Shown: positions 20,213 to 29,998, numbered from the stretch's first letter. The stretch is DNA of 57,497 bases from Burkholderiales bacterium (GCA_028868305.1 JAGWUS010000021.1:1-57497); one strand, 5' to 3'. The notes: generated from the letters alone by a model not told the origin. Program-made: numbers and translations.

Positions 20213-21130
20213 ATGGCCGGTCCGTCTGTGCCCCATTGCATTTTCAGTGTTGCGCAATGGCTACTTGCCGTGGTTGGTTTGGGATTGGTTGGTGCGTGTG
20301 GCGGCGGCGGTACATCCGCGACGACCGCACCGCAGGCAGCACCCCCGGCAAACACTAGTCCCACCGCATACACTGTAGTTGGTATCCCTGCAGGGTACCG
20401 ACTGGTCTGGCAAGATGAATTTGACAGTAGCAGCGAACAGCTTCCGGACAGCAGTAAATGGGCTTACGACACAGCACGTAATAGCGTGGGCTGGTACAAC
20501 GACGAGAAGCAGTATTACGCCAGTGGCCGACTGCTAAATAGCAAGCTATTTGGCGGGAAACTGGTTATCACGGCGCGCAAAGAAAATTTGTCTGGGTTAC
20601 CGGATTGGGGAGGGCAGCTCTACTCATCAGCCCGTCTCTTTACCAAAGGCAAGGCCAGCTGGACTTACGGCTTCTTTGAGGTGCGGGCCAAGCTCCCATG
20701 TGGAGTGGGAACCTGGCCAGCCATTTGGTCACTTGGAGCTTCGACGGACATCTGGCCGCTCCAGGGAGAGATCGACATCATGGAGCAGACCGGTTGGGAC
20801 AAAACCAGAATCTTGGGCACGGTGCATACGCAGTCGGGATCGGGCGGAAACGGCAGCACAGGCAGCACGCAGGTTGCCGACGCCTGTGGCACTTTTCATA
20901 ACTATCAAATGACCTGGACACCCCAATCCATCTCCTTTTCTGTGGACGGGGTGGCATACCGCGATGCCTACGTAAATCCGCTTACAGGCGTAAATTCATG
21001 GCCTTTTGACCAGCCGCAATATTTGCTGCTGAACCTTGCCATTGGAGGTACGCTGGGCGGACCAATCGATGACAGAATTTTCCCGGTGACTTTTGAAATT
21101 GACTACGTCAGGGTGTATCAAAAGCCTTGA
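20213..21130 (+). CDS. GH16 laminarinase lipoprotein
   Basis: Exported GH16 enzyme of 305 residues. The signal ends in LVGAC with C29 as lipidation site, followed by a Gly/Thr/Pro-rich tether. The catalytic motif is GEIDIMEQTG with E186, D188 and E191; the upstream strand is YRLVWQDEF. It probably degrades beta-1,3-glucan at the cell surface, feeding the porin. The ATG was chosen; an in-frame GTG one codon earlier is possible. Last gene of the operon, and its 3' end overlaps the convergent xdhB stop by 13 bp. Confidence 0.9.
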   Translation: MAGPSVPHCIFSVAQWLLAVVGLGLVGACGGGGTSATTAPQAAPPANTSPTAYTVVGIPAGYRLVWQDEFDSSSEQLPDSSKWAYDTARNSVGWYNDEKQYYASGRLLNSKLFGGKLVITARKENLSGLPDWGGQLYSSARLFTKGKASWTYGFFEVRAKLPCGVGTWPAIWSLGASTDIWPLQGEIDIMEQTGWDKTRILGTVHTQSGSGGNGSTGSTQVADACGTFHNYQMTWTPQSISFSVDGVAYRDAYVNPLTGVNSWPFDQPQYLLLNLAIGGTLGGPIDDRIFPVTFEIDYVRVYQKP

Positions 21131-23448
21131 CTTGCAGCGCCCATTGCCCTGAGTATGTTTTCGGCAGTGGCCGGTGCCGTCAGCTGCACCGCAGCACCAT
21201 CCCCACGGGCCTGCGCTACGGCATCGCGCAGCGCTTCATACACGCTGATGGCCAGCATGAAGGGGGGCTCACCCACCGCCTTGCTGCCGAACACGTTGTC
21301 TTCCCGGTTGGGTTCGGGCCACAGTTCCACTTTGAAGTGCGCAGGCACGTCGCCCGCGGTAGGGATCTTGTAGGTACTGGGCGCGTGGGTGGTGAGCAGG
21401 CCCTTGTCGTTCCAGACCAGCTGTTCGGTGGTGAGCCAGCCCATGCCCTGCACAAAACCGCCTTCGATCTGGCCGATGTCGATAGCCGGGTTGATGCTGC
21501 GGCCCACGTCGTGCAGGATGTCCACCTTGAGCACCTTGCTCTCGCCGGTGAGCGTGTCGATGGCCACCTCGGTGCAGGCGGCACCGTAGGCAAAGTAGTA
21601 GAAGGGCCGCCCGGTCAGCGTCGTTTTGTCGTAGTGGATCTTGGGGGTGCGGTAAAAGCCGTCGCTCCAGAGCTGGATGCGGTTGGCGTAGGCCATGCCC
21701 ACCACGTCTTCAAACTTGCGCATGGTCTTGGGTGTGATGACCTGGCCGCCTTCAAAGCGCACGGCACCAGCGCCCACACCATCGAGCCCGCAGACAAAGG
21801 CCGCCAGGTTGTCGCGCACATGGCGGGCGGCGAACTGGGCGGCGCGGCCATTGAGGTCGGTACCGGCAGAGGCTGCGGTGGCCGAGGCATTGGGCACCTT
21901 GCTGGTGTCGCTGGCAGTGGCCAGCACTTTGCCAAACGGAATGCCCAGTTCGTCGGCCACGATCTGCGAAATTTTGGTGTGCAGGCCCTGACCCATTTCG
22001 GTGCCCCCGTGGTTCACCTGTACGCTGCCGTCGGTGTACACATGCACCAGCGCACCGGCCTGGTTGAACAGCGTGGCGGTAAAGCTGATGCCAAACTTGA
22101 CCGGTGTGATGGCGATGCCGCGCTTGAGCACTGGGCTCGTCGCATTCCATGCAGAAATGGCCTCTACCCGGCGTCGGTATTGCGCAGACAGCTCCAGTTT
22201 TGATAGCAAAGGCTGGAGGATGTTGTCCTCCACTTTCATCTGGTAATGCGTGGTGTCGCGCTTTTGATCGGTGCCGGGAATGGCCTCGTCGCTGTACAAG
22301 TTGCGCATGCGCACATCCAGCGGGTCCATCCTGAGCTGGCGCGCAATGTCGCCCATGATGGTCTCGATCAGGATCACGCCTTGCGGCCCGCCAAAGCCGC
22401 GAAACGCCGTGTGGCTCTGGGTGTTCGTCTTGCACCGGTAGGAGGCAATGTCCACATGCTCCAGGTAGTAGGCGTTGTCGGTGTGGAAGATGGCGCGGTC
22501 GGCCACCGGACCCGACAGGTCGGCACTGAAGCCGCAGTTGGCGGCCATCATCACCTGCAGGGCCGTCAAGCGGCCGCTATCGTCAAAGCCTGCGGTGTAT
22601 TTGTAGGCAAACGGGTGGCGCTTGCCGGTGACCATAAAGTCGTCGTCGCGGTCCAGGCGCAGCTTGACGGCCTGGCCTGTCTTGGTGGCCGCCACGGCAG
22701 CCCACACCGCCAGGTGCCCGGCCTGGGTTTCCTTGCCGCCAAAACCACCGCCCATGCGACGGCACTCCACGCGCACCGCGTGGTTGTCAATGCCCAGTGC
22801 ATGCGCCACCCAATGCTGCACCTCGCCCGGATGCTGGGTGCTGCTGTGCACCAGCCACTGGCTCTGTTCCTGGGGCAGCACATAGGCAATCTGGCCTTCC
22901 AGATAGAAGTGCTCCTGGCCGCCCACTTCCAGCGTGCCATGCAGGGTGTGCTGTGCGGCTTGCAGAGCGGCCTGTGCATCGCCGCGGCGCACATGCACCG
23001 GTGGCAGCACATAGCTTTGCGCTTTCAGCGCCTCCTGGACTGTCAGAACCGCAGGCAAAGCTTCGATGGCGAGCTGGACCTTGCGCGCGGCCTTACGGGC
23101 TTGCATCACCGTTTTGGCCACCACCACGCCCACCACCTGGCCGACAAACTGCACCGTGTCCATGGCAAAAACCGGTTCGTCCCCGGCAAAGGCGGCCAGC
23201 ATTGTGTCGCCGGGAATATCTGCCGCCAGCACCACATCGACCACGCCGGGCATGGCCAGCGCAGCGCTGGCATCGACGCCCAGCAGCCTGCCGTGTGCCA
23301 CGTTGGAGAGGATGGGCGCTGCGTGCAGCGTGCCACGCACTTCGGGCAGGTCGTCGATGTAGTGCACCGCACCGGACACCTGGGCTACTGCACTTTCGTG
23401 CGGTTTGGATTTTCCGCTTTCATGGAACTGGCTGACACTGGCGCTCAT
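21118..23448 (-). CDS. xdhB: Xanthine dehydrogenase, molybdopterin-binding subunit
   Basis: Large catalytic subunit (776 residues) that oxidises hypoxanthine to xanthine to urate at the molybdenum cofactor. VSGAVHYIDDLPEVRGTLHAA opens the protein as in XdhB, GGFGGKETQAG is the Moco-binding glycine loop, FRGFGGPQG follows, and VGEPPFMLA near the end holds the active-site glutamate. A much longer reading upstream was rejected because the ATG used has AGGAGAAG before it and overlaps the xdhA stop as ATGA. It operates with XdhA; the XdhC maturation factor is not in this window. Confidence 0.95.
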   Translation of the reverse strand: MSASVSQFHESGKSKPHESAVAQVSGAVHYIDDLPEVRGTLHAAPILSNVAHGRLLGVDASAALAMPGVVDVVLAADIPGDTMLAAFAGDEPVFAMDTVQFVGQVVGVVVAKTVMQARKAARKVQLAIEALPAVLTVQEALKAQSYVLPPVHVRRGDAQAALQAAQHTLHGTLEVGGQEHFYLEGQIAYVLPQEQSQWLVHSSTQHPGEVQHWVAHALGIDNHAVRVECRRMGGGFGGKETQAGHLAVWAAVAATKTGQAVKLRLDRDDDFMVTGKRHPFAYKYTAGFDDSGRLTALQVMMAANCGFSADLSGPVADRAIFHTDNAYYLEHVDIASYRCKTNTQSHTAFRGFGGPQGVILIETIMGDIARQLRMDPLDVRMRNLYSDEAIPGTDQKRDTTHYQMKVEDNILQPLLSKLELSAQYRRRVEAISAWNATSPVLKRGIAITPVKFGISFTATLFNQAGALVHVYTDGSVQVNHGGTEMGQGLHTKISQIVADELGIPFGKVLATASDTSKVPNASATAASAGTDLNGRAAQFAARHVRDNLAAFVCGLDGVGAGAVRFEGGQVITPKTMRKFEDVVGMAYANRIQLWSDGFYRTPKIHYDKTTLTGRPFYYFAYGAACTEVAIDTLTGESKVLKVDILHDVGRSINPAIDIGQIEGGFVQGMGWLTTEQLVWNDKGLLTTHAPSTYKIPTAGDVPAHFKVELWPEPNREDNVFGSKAVGEPPFMLAISVYEALRDAVAQARGDGAAVQLTAPATAENILRAMGAASQGF

Positions 23449-24923
23449 GCTGCTTCTCCTTCCAGCGTCAGCTGTTCCAGGTTCACCACCTGCAAACCCT
23501 GGCTCTCCAGCCAATAGCGCTGCAGCAGGTTGCCCAGCACCGTGTTGCGGTAGGCAGCGGAAGCGCGCATGTCCGAGATGGGGCTGAGCTCCTGGCGCAG
23601 GGTTGTCATGGCGGCAATGACGGTGTCGACTGACCAGGCCTGGCCGGTGAGTGCGGCTTCGGTTTGTCGGGCGCGCACTGGTGTGGCGGCCACGCCGCCT
23701 GCGCCAACGGACGCTTTGCGCACCACGCCGTTTTCGATATGAAGGTTGATGGCCAGGCACACGGCAGAAATATCGTCTTCAAAGCGCTTGGAGATCTTGT
23801 ACACGCGGCACCGTTCCTGTGGCACGGCCTTGGGCACCTTGATCCACGCCAGCACTTCGTCGGGCGCCATCACGTTCTTGCGGTAGCCGGTGTACAGGGC
23901 TTCGAGCGGCATCTCGCGGTGGACGATCTTGCCCTTGTGCAGGCGCATCAGCACCACGTTGGCACCCAGCGCAATCAGCAGCGGCATGGAGTCGCCAATC
24001 GGCGAGCCATTGGCCACATTGCCGCCCAGCGTGCCCGAGTTGCGTACCGGCAGGCCGGCAAAACGGTGGGCAAAGGATTTGAGCTGGGGCCGGTCCGCCA
24101 CCAGCGCGGCAAAGGCATCGGTCAGCGTGACAGCGGCGCCAATGGCGATGTGGTGCGGGTACTGCTCCACCCGGCGCAGTTCAGCCACCCGGGTCACATC
24201 CAGCACGCTGGGAAACTCCTTGTGCATCTTGGTGACCCACAGGCCCACGTCGGTGCAACCGGCCACCAGTTGCGCGCCCGGGTGCCTGGCACGCAGTTGC
24301 AGCAGTTCGGGCAGGCTTTGCGGGGCTTTGTAAGTAAAATCGTCCTCTAGCCCCCGTGGAATATGCGCTAGTAGCTTCAGATTTGATAGCACTTCTGTTT
24401 CGTTGACGACCACCGGCGGCAGCGATTGCATGGTCTGCGCTGCCTCCAGAATCGGACGGTAGCCGGTACAACGGCACAGGTTGCCCGACAGGGCGCCCTG
24501 GGCGTCAGCGCGGGTGATGGGCTGGTCGCCGTGGTTCTGGTACAGGGCGAACAGGCTCATGACAAAGCCCGGCGTGCAGAAGCCGCATTGCGAGCCGTGG
24601 CACTGCACCATGGCTTCCTGTGCGGGATGCTGGACGTCATTGGTGCTGGCAATATCTTCAGCAGTCCAGACCGCCATGCCATCGACCGAATGTGCCAGAC
24701 GGATGCAGCTGTTGATGGCGCTGTATTTCAGCTGGCCGTTATTGTTTTCGCCAAGCACCACAGTGCAGGCGCCGCAGTCGCCCTCGCCGCACCCTTCCTT
24801 GGTGCCGGTGCAGTGCAGGTCTTCACGCAAGACTTCCAACAGAGTGCGGGTCGGGGTCACGCCGTCAATCGTGACCACCTGGCCACGCCGGAAAAATCGC
24901 AGGGTTTGGGGGGGCATAGGCAT
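23445..24923 (-). CDS. xdhA: Xanthine dehydrogenase, FeS/FAD subunit
   Basis: Small subunit of 492 residues passing electrons from Moco to FAD/NAD+. The first [2Fe-2S] cluster is carried by GTKEGCGEGDCGACTV, the second by GSQCGFCTPGF and NLCRCTGYRP; the FAD domain follows from about residue 190 (LVAGCTDVGLW, RNSGTLGGNVANGSPIGD). Start at MPMPPQTLRFF; the longer in-frame reading would run into the divergent transporter gene. The linker between the FeS and FAD domains contains an in-frame copy of a dispersed repeat, coding SNLKLLAHIPRGLE, which looks inserted. Confidence 0.95.
   Translation of the reverse strand: MPMPPQTLRFFRRGQVVTIDGVTPTRTLLEVLREDLHCTGTKEGCGEGDCGACTVVLGENNNGQLKYSAINSCIRLAHSVDGMAVWTAEDIASTNDVQHPAQEAMVQCHGSQCGFCTPGFVMSLFALYQNHGDQPITRADAQGALSGNLCRCTGYRPILEAAQTMQSLPPVVVNETEVLSNLKLLAHIPRGLEDDFTYKAPQSLPELLQLRARHPGAQLVAGCTDVGLWVTKMHKEFPSVLDVTRVAELRRVEQYPHHIAIGAAVTLTDAFAALVADRPQLKSFAHRFAGLPVRNSGTLGGNVANGSPIGDSMPLLIALGANVVLMRLHKGKIVHREMPLEALYTGYRKNVMAPDEVLAWIKVPKAVPQERCRVYKISKRFEDDISAVCLAINLHIENGVVRKASVGAGGVAATPVRARQTEAALTGQAWSVDTVIAAMTTLRQELSPISDMRASAAYRNTVLGNLLQRYWLESQGLQVVNLEQLTLEGEAA
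24348..24390 (-). repeat. Dispersed repeat, copy 2, in frame inside xdhA
   Basis: Shares the 19-base core including CCCCCGTGGAATATGC with the copy at 347-393, then GTAGC and GATAGC. It codes about 14 residues in the FeS/FAD interdomain linker without breaking the frame. Confidence 0.75.
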
Positions 24924-25023
24924 GGATATTGCTGTCGAGGGTAAGTGATACGATTTTGACCGGAGATACGCGTTAGCATAGCCAAAGCGGTTGCCATATA
25001 CCAGTCCACCTATTGCAAGCTCC

Positions 25024-26568
25024 ATGCCTACACCCAGACTTGAATTGACCGGCATTACCAAGGCCTATCCGGGCGTGGTGGCCAACAGCGATGTGTCCCT
25101 GACCGTGATGCCTGGCGAAACCCACGCAGTGCTGGGTGAAAACGGCGCCGGCAAGTCCACGTTGATGAAGATCATTTACGGCTCGGTCAAGCCCGATGCC
25201 GGCGAGATCAAGCTCAATGGACAGGTCATGCAGATCCGCAACCCCAAAGAGGCGCGGGCCAACGGCATCAGCATGGTGTTCCAGCACTTCAATCTGTTTG
25301 ACACCATGACGGTGGCCGAGAACGTCTGGCTGGGGCTGGCCCGCAACTCGCTCGAGCAGGTGACCGCCAGCATCATCGCCAAAGCGACCGAATATGGCCT
25401 TGACATTGACCCTACGCGGCCGGTGCACACGCTGAGTGTGGGCGAGATGCAGCGGGTGGAAATCATCCGCGCCCTGTTGACGCGCCCGGAGCTGCTGATT
25501 CTGGACGAGCCTACCTCGGTGCTGACACCGCAGGCAGTGGAGAAGCTGTTTGTGGTGCTCAAGAAGCTGGCCTCCGAGGGCTGCAGCATTCTGTATATCT
25601 CCCACAAGCTGCATGAGATTCGTGAACTTTGCTCTGCCTGCACGGTGTTGCGTGGCGGCAAGGTCACCGGCGTCTGCAACCCGCAGGAGGAGTCCAATGC
25701 CTCGCTGTCACGCATGATGATCGGCGCTGAACCGCCCCTGCTGGAGCGCAATGTCCGCAAGGCGGGCACGGCAGCCATGCATGTCAAGGGGCTGAACCTG
25801 GAGCGCGAAGACCAGTTTGGTGTGGACCTGCACGACATCCATCTGCACATCCGCTCGGGCGAGGTGGTGGGTATTGCCGGCGTCTCGGGCAATGGCCAGA
25901 AGGAACTGCTGTACGCGCTGTCGGGCGAAGACTGCTGCTCGCCACGCGGCAGCATCCATATGGGCGATACCGATGTCTCGCGCCTGCACCCTGGCGCACG
26001 GCGCAAGCTGGGCCTGCACTTTGTGCCCGAAGAGCGCCTGGGCCGTGGCGCGGTGCCCACACTCAGCCTGGCGCACAACATGCTGCTGACCCGCACCGAG
26101 TCCATTGCCTACCCCAAGTTCGCGGGCGGCTGGATTCGTGTGAAGCCGCTGGAAGACCATGCGGCCGCCATCATCAAGGCCTTCAACGTGAAGGCCGGTG
26201 GTCCGCAGGCGGTGGCCAAGTCGCTGTCGGGCGGCAACCTGCAGAAATTCATTGTGGGCCGCGAGATTGACGCCAAGCCCAGGCTGTTCATCGTTTCGCA
26301 ACCCACCTGGGGTGTGGACGTGGGCGCCGCAGCGCAGATTCGCGGCGAAATTCTGGCGCTGCGCGATGCGGGTTGCGCCGTGCTGGTGGTCAGCGAAGAA
26401 CTCGACGAGTTGTTTGAGGTGTGCGACCGCCTGCATGTGATTGCACGCGGCAAGCTCTCGCCCTCGGTGCCGATGGCAGAAGCCACTGTGGAAAAGATTG
26501 GCGAGTGGATGAGTGGGTTGTGGGATGCGGCGGATGCCACGCAGGGTGTGGAGGTGCAGCATGCTTAA
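25024..26568 (+). CDS. BMP-type nucleoside/purine ABC transporter, duplicated ATPase
   Basis: Fused double ATPase of 514 residues, as in YufO/NupA-type and ribose importers. The first half has Walker A GENGAGKSTL, signature LSVGEMQRVEI and Walker B LLILDEPTSVLTP. The second half has a degenerate Walker A (GVSGNGQKELL), signature LSGGNLQKFIVGRE and SQPTWGVDVGA in place of the usual DEPT-type Walker B. It is divergent from xdhA with 100 bp between the start codons and leads a four-gene operon with two permeases and a BMP lipoprotein. Purine nucleosides or bases are the inferred substrates. Confidence 0.9.
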   Translation: MPTPRLELTGITKAYPGVVANSDVSLTVMPGETHAVLGENGAGKSTLMKIIYGSVKPDAGEIKLNGQVMQIRNPKEARANGISMVFQHFNLFDTMTVAENVWLGLARNSLEQVTASIIAKATEYGLDIDPTRPVHTLSVGEMQRVEIIRALLTRPELLILDEPTSVLTPQAVEKLFVVLKKLASEGCSILYISHKLHEIRELCSACTVLRGGKVTGVCNPQEESNASLSRMMIGAEPPLLERNVRKAGTAAMHVKGLNLEREDQFGVDLHDIHLHIRSGEVVGIAGVSGNGQKELLYALSGEDCCSPRGSIHMGDTDVSRLHPGARRKLGLHFVPEERLGRGAVPTLSLAHNMLLTRTESIAYPKFAGGWIRVKPLEDHAAAIIKAFNVKAGGPQAVAKSLSGGNLQKFIVGREIDAKPRLFIVSQPTWGVDVGAAAQIRGEILALRDAGCAVLVVSEELDELFEVCDRLHVIARGKLSPSVPMAEATVEKIGEWMSGLWDAADATQGVEVQHA

Positions 26569-27637
26569 GCTGAAGCTCGAAGCCCGCCAGCAGCCCTCGC
26601 AGTTCTGGAGCTATGGCTCGCCGGTGCTGGCACTGGTGTTCACGGTGATCATTGGTGTGATTCTGTTTGCCGCGTTGGGCAAAGACCCGGTGCGCGGCTT
26701 GCAGGTGTTCTTCTGGGAGCCCATCAAAAGCGGCTATGCGCTGGGTGAACTGGTCGTCAAGGCCACACCGTTGTTGCTGATTGCGCTGGGGCTGGCAGTG
26801 AGCTTTCGCTCCAATGTGTGGAACATTGGTGCCGAAGGCCAGTACATCATTGGTGCAGTGGCAGCCAGCGGCATTGCCCTGATGGCCGAGAAAACCACCG
26901 GTGGCTGGATCGTGGTGCCCATCATCCTGGCGGGCATTCTGGGCGGCATGGTCTGGGCGGGGCTGACGGCCTTTCTGCGGGACAAGTTCAACGCCAACGA
27001 AATTCTGGTCAGCCTGATGCTGGTCTATGTGGCGGTGCAGGTGCTGGGCTACATGGTCTATGGCCCCTGGAAAGACCCGGCAGGCTACAACTTTCCGCAA
27101 ACCAAGACCTTCGATCTGGTGACGCGCATTCCGCGTCTGTTCGAGGGCTCGCGCCTGTCGATTGGTGTGCTATTCGCATTGCTGGGTGTGCTGGGCATGT
27201 GGATCTTCCTGTTCCGGACACGTGCCGGCTTTGCGCAGCAGGTCGGTGGGCTGGCCCCTGCAGCGTCGCGTTACGCAGGGTTCTCGTCGCGCAAGGCCTT
27301 GTGGACCGCGTTACTGGTTTCTGGCGGCATGGCCGGATTGGCTGGCGCACTGGAAGTGGCGGGGCCCATTGGCCAGCTCACACCGTATGTGCCTGCGGGC
27401 TATGGGTTTGCCGCCATCATCGTGGCCTATGTGGGCCGTCTGCATCCGGTGGGCATGGTGTTCTCGGCGATTCTGATGAGCATGTTCTATATCGGCGGCG
27501 AACTGGCCCAGTCGCGCATGGGGCTTCCCAAGTCGCTCACCGGCGTGTTCCAGGGCCTGCTGCTGTTTACCTTGCTGGCCTGTGACACGCTGGTCAATTA
27601 CCGCCTGAAGTGGGCTGCGCGGGGAGGAAAGAACTGA
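26561..27637 (+). CDS. BMP-type ABC transporter permease (1)
   Basis: Polytopic inner-membrane permease of 358 residues, BPD_transp_2 type (YufP/NupB-like). SPVLALVFTVIIGVILFAALG is a membrane segment preceding NIGAEGQYIIGAVAASGIAL, the family signature. The ATG overlaps the ATPase stop region by 8 bp, and the stop overlaps the next start (TGATG). Works with the second permease as a heterodimer. Confidence 0.9.
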   Translation: MLKLKLEARQQPSQFWSYGSPVLALVFTVIIGVILFAALGKDPVRGLQVFFWEPIKSGYALGELVVKATPLLLIALGLAVSFRSNVWNIGAEGQYIIGAVAASGIALMAEKTTGGWIVVPIILAGILGGMVWAGLTAFLRDKFNANEILVSLMLVYVAVQVLGYMVYGPWKDPAGYNFPQTKTFDLVTRIPRLFEGSRLSIGVLFALLGVLGMWIFLFRTRAGFAQQVGGLAPAASRYAGFSSRKALWTALLVSGGMAGLAGALEVAGPIGQLTPYVPAGYGFAAIIVAYVGRLHPVGMVFSAILMSMFYIGGELAQSRMGLPKSLTGVFQGLLLFTLLACDTLVNYRLKWAARGGKN

Positions 27638-28557
27638 TGGAATCCTATGCATTGCTCATCGCAGCCACCCTCAACGCAGGCACGGTGCTGGCCATCGCCT
27701 CGCTGGGCCTGCTGATCAACGAAAAGGCTGGCATTGTGAACCTCGGTGCCGAGGGCATGATGCTCTGCGCTGCCATTGCCGGGTTTGCCACCGTGGTGCA
27801 CACCGGCAGCGACACCCTGGGATTTGCCGCGGGCATGGCGGCGGGCGCCGTGATGGCGGCGGTGTTTGGAGGACTGGTTATTTGGCTCAACACCAACCAG
27901 TACGCCACCGGCCTGGCCCTGAGCCTGTTTGGCGCAGGGTTTTCTGCCTTCGCTGGTATAGGCTATGTGCAGGAAAAAATTCCCGAACGACCTTCGTTTG
28001 CGATTCCGTTTCTGTCCGACATTCCTTTGGTGGGACCGGCGCTGTTCAGACAGCACCCCATGGTGTACCTCACCGTCTTGTTTGCGGCGGCGTTGATCTG
28101 GTTTCTGTACCGCACGCGTTCCGGCCTGATTTTGCGCAGCGTGGGTGAGAGCCCCGAGTCGGCCCATGGCCTGGGCTATCCGGTGCGCTGGATCCGCCTT
28201 GCTGCGGTCGTGGTGGGTGGGGCACTGTGCGGGCTGGCCGGTGCCTACATTTCCATCATCTACACCCCGTTATGGGTGGAAGGCATGGTCGCTGGCAAGG
28301 GCTGGATTGCGCTGGCACTTACTACCTTTGCTACCTGGCGCCCGGCACGGGTCTTGCTGGGTGCTTATCTGTTTGGCGGCGTGACCATGCTGCAGTTCCA
28401 TCTGCAGGGCATTGGCGTGGAAGTTCCCAGCCAGTTCCTGAGCATGCTGCCCTACATAGCCACCATTCTGGTGCTGGCGCTCATCTCGCGTAACCCGCGC
28501 TGGATTCGTATTAATATGCCAGCTGCCATTGGAAAACCGTTTTATCCTGGCTCCTGA
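27637..28557 (+). CDS. BMP-type ABC transporter permease (2)
   Basis: Second BPD_transp_2 permease, 306 residues, YufQ/NupC-like. The signature INEKAGIVNLGAEGMML lies near residue 30, and multiple hydrophobic segments follow. It overlaps the first permease gene by one base, indicating coupling. It lies 46 bp before the binding-protein gene. Confidence 0.9.
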   Translation: MESYALLIAATLNAGTVLAIASLGLLINEKAGIVNLGAEGMMLCAAIAGFATVVHTGSDTLGFAAGMAAGAVMAAVFGGLVIWLNTNQYATGLALSLFGAGFSAFAGIGYVQEKIPERPSFAIPFLSDIPLVGPALFRQHPMVYLTVLFAAALIWFLYRTRSGLILRSVGESPESAHGLGYPVRWIRLAAVVVGGALCGLAGAYISIIYTPLWVEGMVAGKGWIALALTTFATWRPARVLLGAYLFGGVTMLQFHLQGIGVEVPSQFLSMLPYIATILVLALISRNPRWIRINMPAAIGKPFYPGS

Positions 28558-28603
28558 AGCCTCTCTTTTTTGCGTAACCCTCGTTTTATAAAAAGGAACT
28601 GAC

Positions 28604-29752
28604 ATGACAGATTTGCAGAAACGATCCCTCCTGAAAATTGCGGCATTGACCGCTGTGGCCAGCGCAACGCTGGTGGGTTGCGGCAAGAAGGAAGAGCCCG
28701 CGCCAGCACCTGCTCCGGCAGCGTCCGCACCGGCACCCAAGGCTGAGCCACTGAAGATCGCATTTGCCTACATCGGCCCGGTCGGCGATGGCGGTTGGAC
28801 CTTTGCGCACGACAACGGCCGCAAGGCACTGGAAAAAGAATTCGGCGACAAGATCAAGACCACCTTCGTGGAAAACGTGCCCGAGTCTGCGGACGCAGAG
28901 CGCGTGATCCGTGACATGGTCGGTCAGGGCAACAAGCTGATCTTCGGCACCACCTTTGGTTACATGGAACCCATGCTTAAGGTCGCTGCTGACGCAAAAG
29001 ACGTGAAGTTCGAGCACGCTACCGGTTACAAGACCGCCGAAAACCTGCGTACCTATGACAGCCGGACCTACGAAGGCGCCTACATGGCCGGTGTGATCGC
29101 CGGCAAGATGACCAAGTCCAACACCCTGGGTGTGGTGGCTTCGGTGCCAATTCCGGAAGTGATCCGCAACATCAACAGCTTCACCTTGGGCGCACAAAGC
29201 AGCAACCCTAAGGTCAAGACCAAGGTAGTTTGGGTCAACGAGTGGTTCAACCCACCGAAAGAAACCGAAGCAGCGACCAGCCTGATCAATGGCGGTGCCG
29301 ACGTGCTGTTCCAGAACACCGATTCGCCTGCCGTGTTGAAGACGGCACAGGATAAGGGCAAGCGCGCTTTTGGCTGGGACTCCGACATGACTGCCTATGG
29401 TCCCAAGGCACATCTGGCTTCTTCCATCATCAACTGGGGTCCGTACTACATCAAGGCCACCAAGGATGCGCTGGAAGGCAAGTGGAGCACCGGTCAGAGC
29501 TGGTGGGGCGTGAAGGAAGGCGCGATTGACATCGTGTCCATCGCTGAAGACGTGCCTGCTGAAACCAAGGCTAAGGTCGAGGAAGTCAAGAAGGGCCTGA
29601 AAGACGGTACCTTTGTGATCTGGAAGGGCCCGATTATGGACAACACCGGCAAGGAACGGCTCAAGAAGGATGAAGTCGCGGATGACAAGTTTCTGGGTGG
29701 CCTGAGCTTCTACGTCAAGGGTGTGGAAGGCAAGATTCCGGGCGGCAAGTAA
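28604..29752 (+). CDS. BMP-family purine/nucleoside-binding lipoprotein
   Basis: Substrate-binding lipoprotein of 382 residues (PnrA/BMP family). KRSLLKIAALTAVASATLVG ends in the lipobox LVGC, followed by an Ala/Pro spacer. Family segments include AYIGPVGDGGWTFAHDNG, FGTTFGYMEPM and GYKTAENLRTYDSRTYEGAYM. Last gene of the transporter operon, with a terminator just downstream. Proximity to xdhAB, guaD and an adenine-deaminase gene supports purine transport, by inference. Confidence 0.92.
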   Translation: MTDLQKRSLLKIAALTAVASATLVGCGKKEEPAPAPAPAASAPAPKAEPLKIAFAYIGPVGDGGWTFAHDNGRKALEKEFGDKIKTTFVENVPESADAERVIRDMVGQGNKLIFGTTFGYMEPMLKVAADAKDVKFEHATGYKTAENLRTYDSRTYEGAYMAGVIAGKMTKSNTLGVVASVPIPEVIRNINSFTLGAQSSNPKVKTKVVWVNEWFNPPKETEAATSLINGGADVLFQNTDSPAVLKTAQDKGKRAFGWDSDMTAYGPKAHLASSIINWGPYYIKATKDALEGKWSTGQSWWGVKEGAIDIVSIAEDVPAETKAKVEEVKKGLKDGTFVIWKGPIMDNTGKERLKKDEVADDKFLGGLSFYVKGVEGKIPGGK

Positions 29753-29770
29753 GCACTATCGCCCATGCCA

Positions 29771-29795
29771 AGGCCGCCCTCGGGCGGCCTTTTTC
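29771..29795 (+). terminator. Rho-independent terminator of the BMP transporter operon
   Basis: AGGCCGCCC, a 2-nt tip, GGGCGGCCT, then a run of T. Confidence 0.95.
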
Positions 29796-29998
29796 ACGAC
29801 CAATAACAGGCTTTCCATGCCACGCAGTGCTATTTCCCCATCTGCACGCCATTACTTCTTCACTGAAATCCGGGTTTACATCAGCCTCGTTACTCAGGGG
29901 GGGGCATCTGGATACCGCACAACCGCTAAACCTTGTCTCGGAATTGCGCAATATATGTCACGATGATTCTTTCCGGTCCCCCGTATGGAGATGAACTT

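Noticed and set aside
20534..20549. AAATAGCAAGCTATTT palindrome inside the GH16 lipoprotein gene as another repeat copy or operator
   Set aside because: Lies mid-gene, lacks the rest of the repeat core and differs from the LacI palindrome.
22246..23517. 423-codon open frame opposite xdhB
   Set aside because: High GC lengthens antisense frames; the translation is His/Ala/Gly-rich with no domain, while the minus strand codes XdhB.
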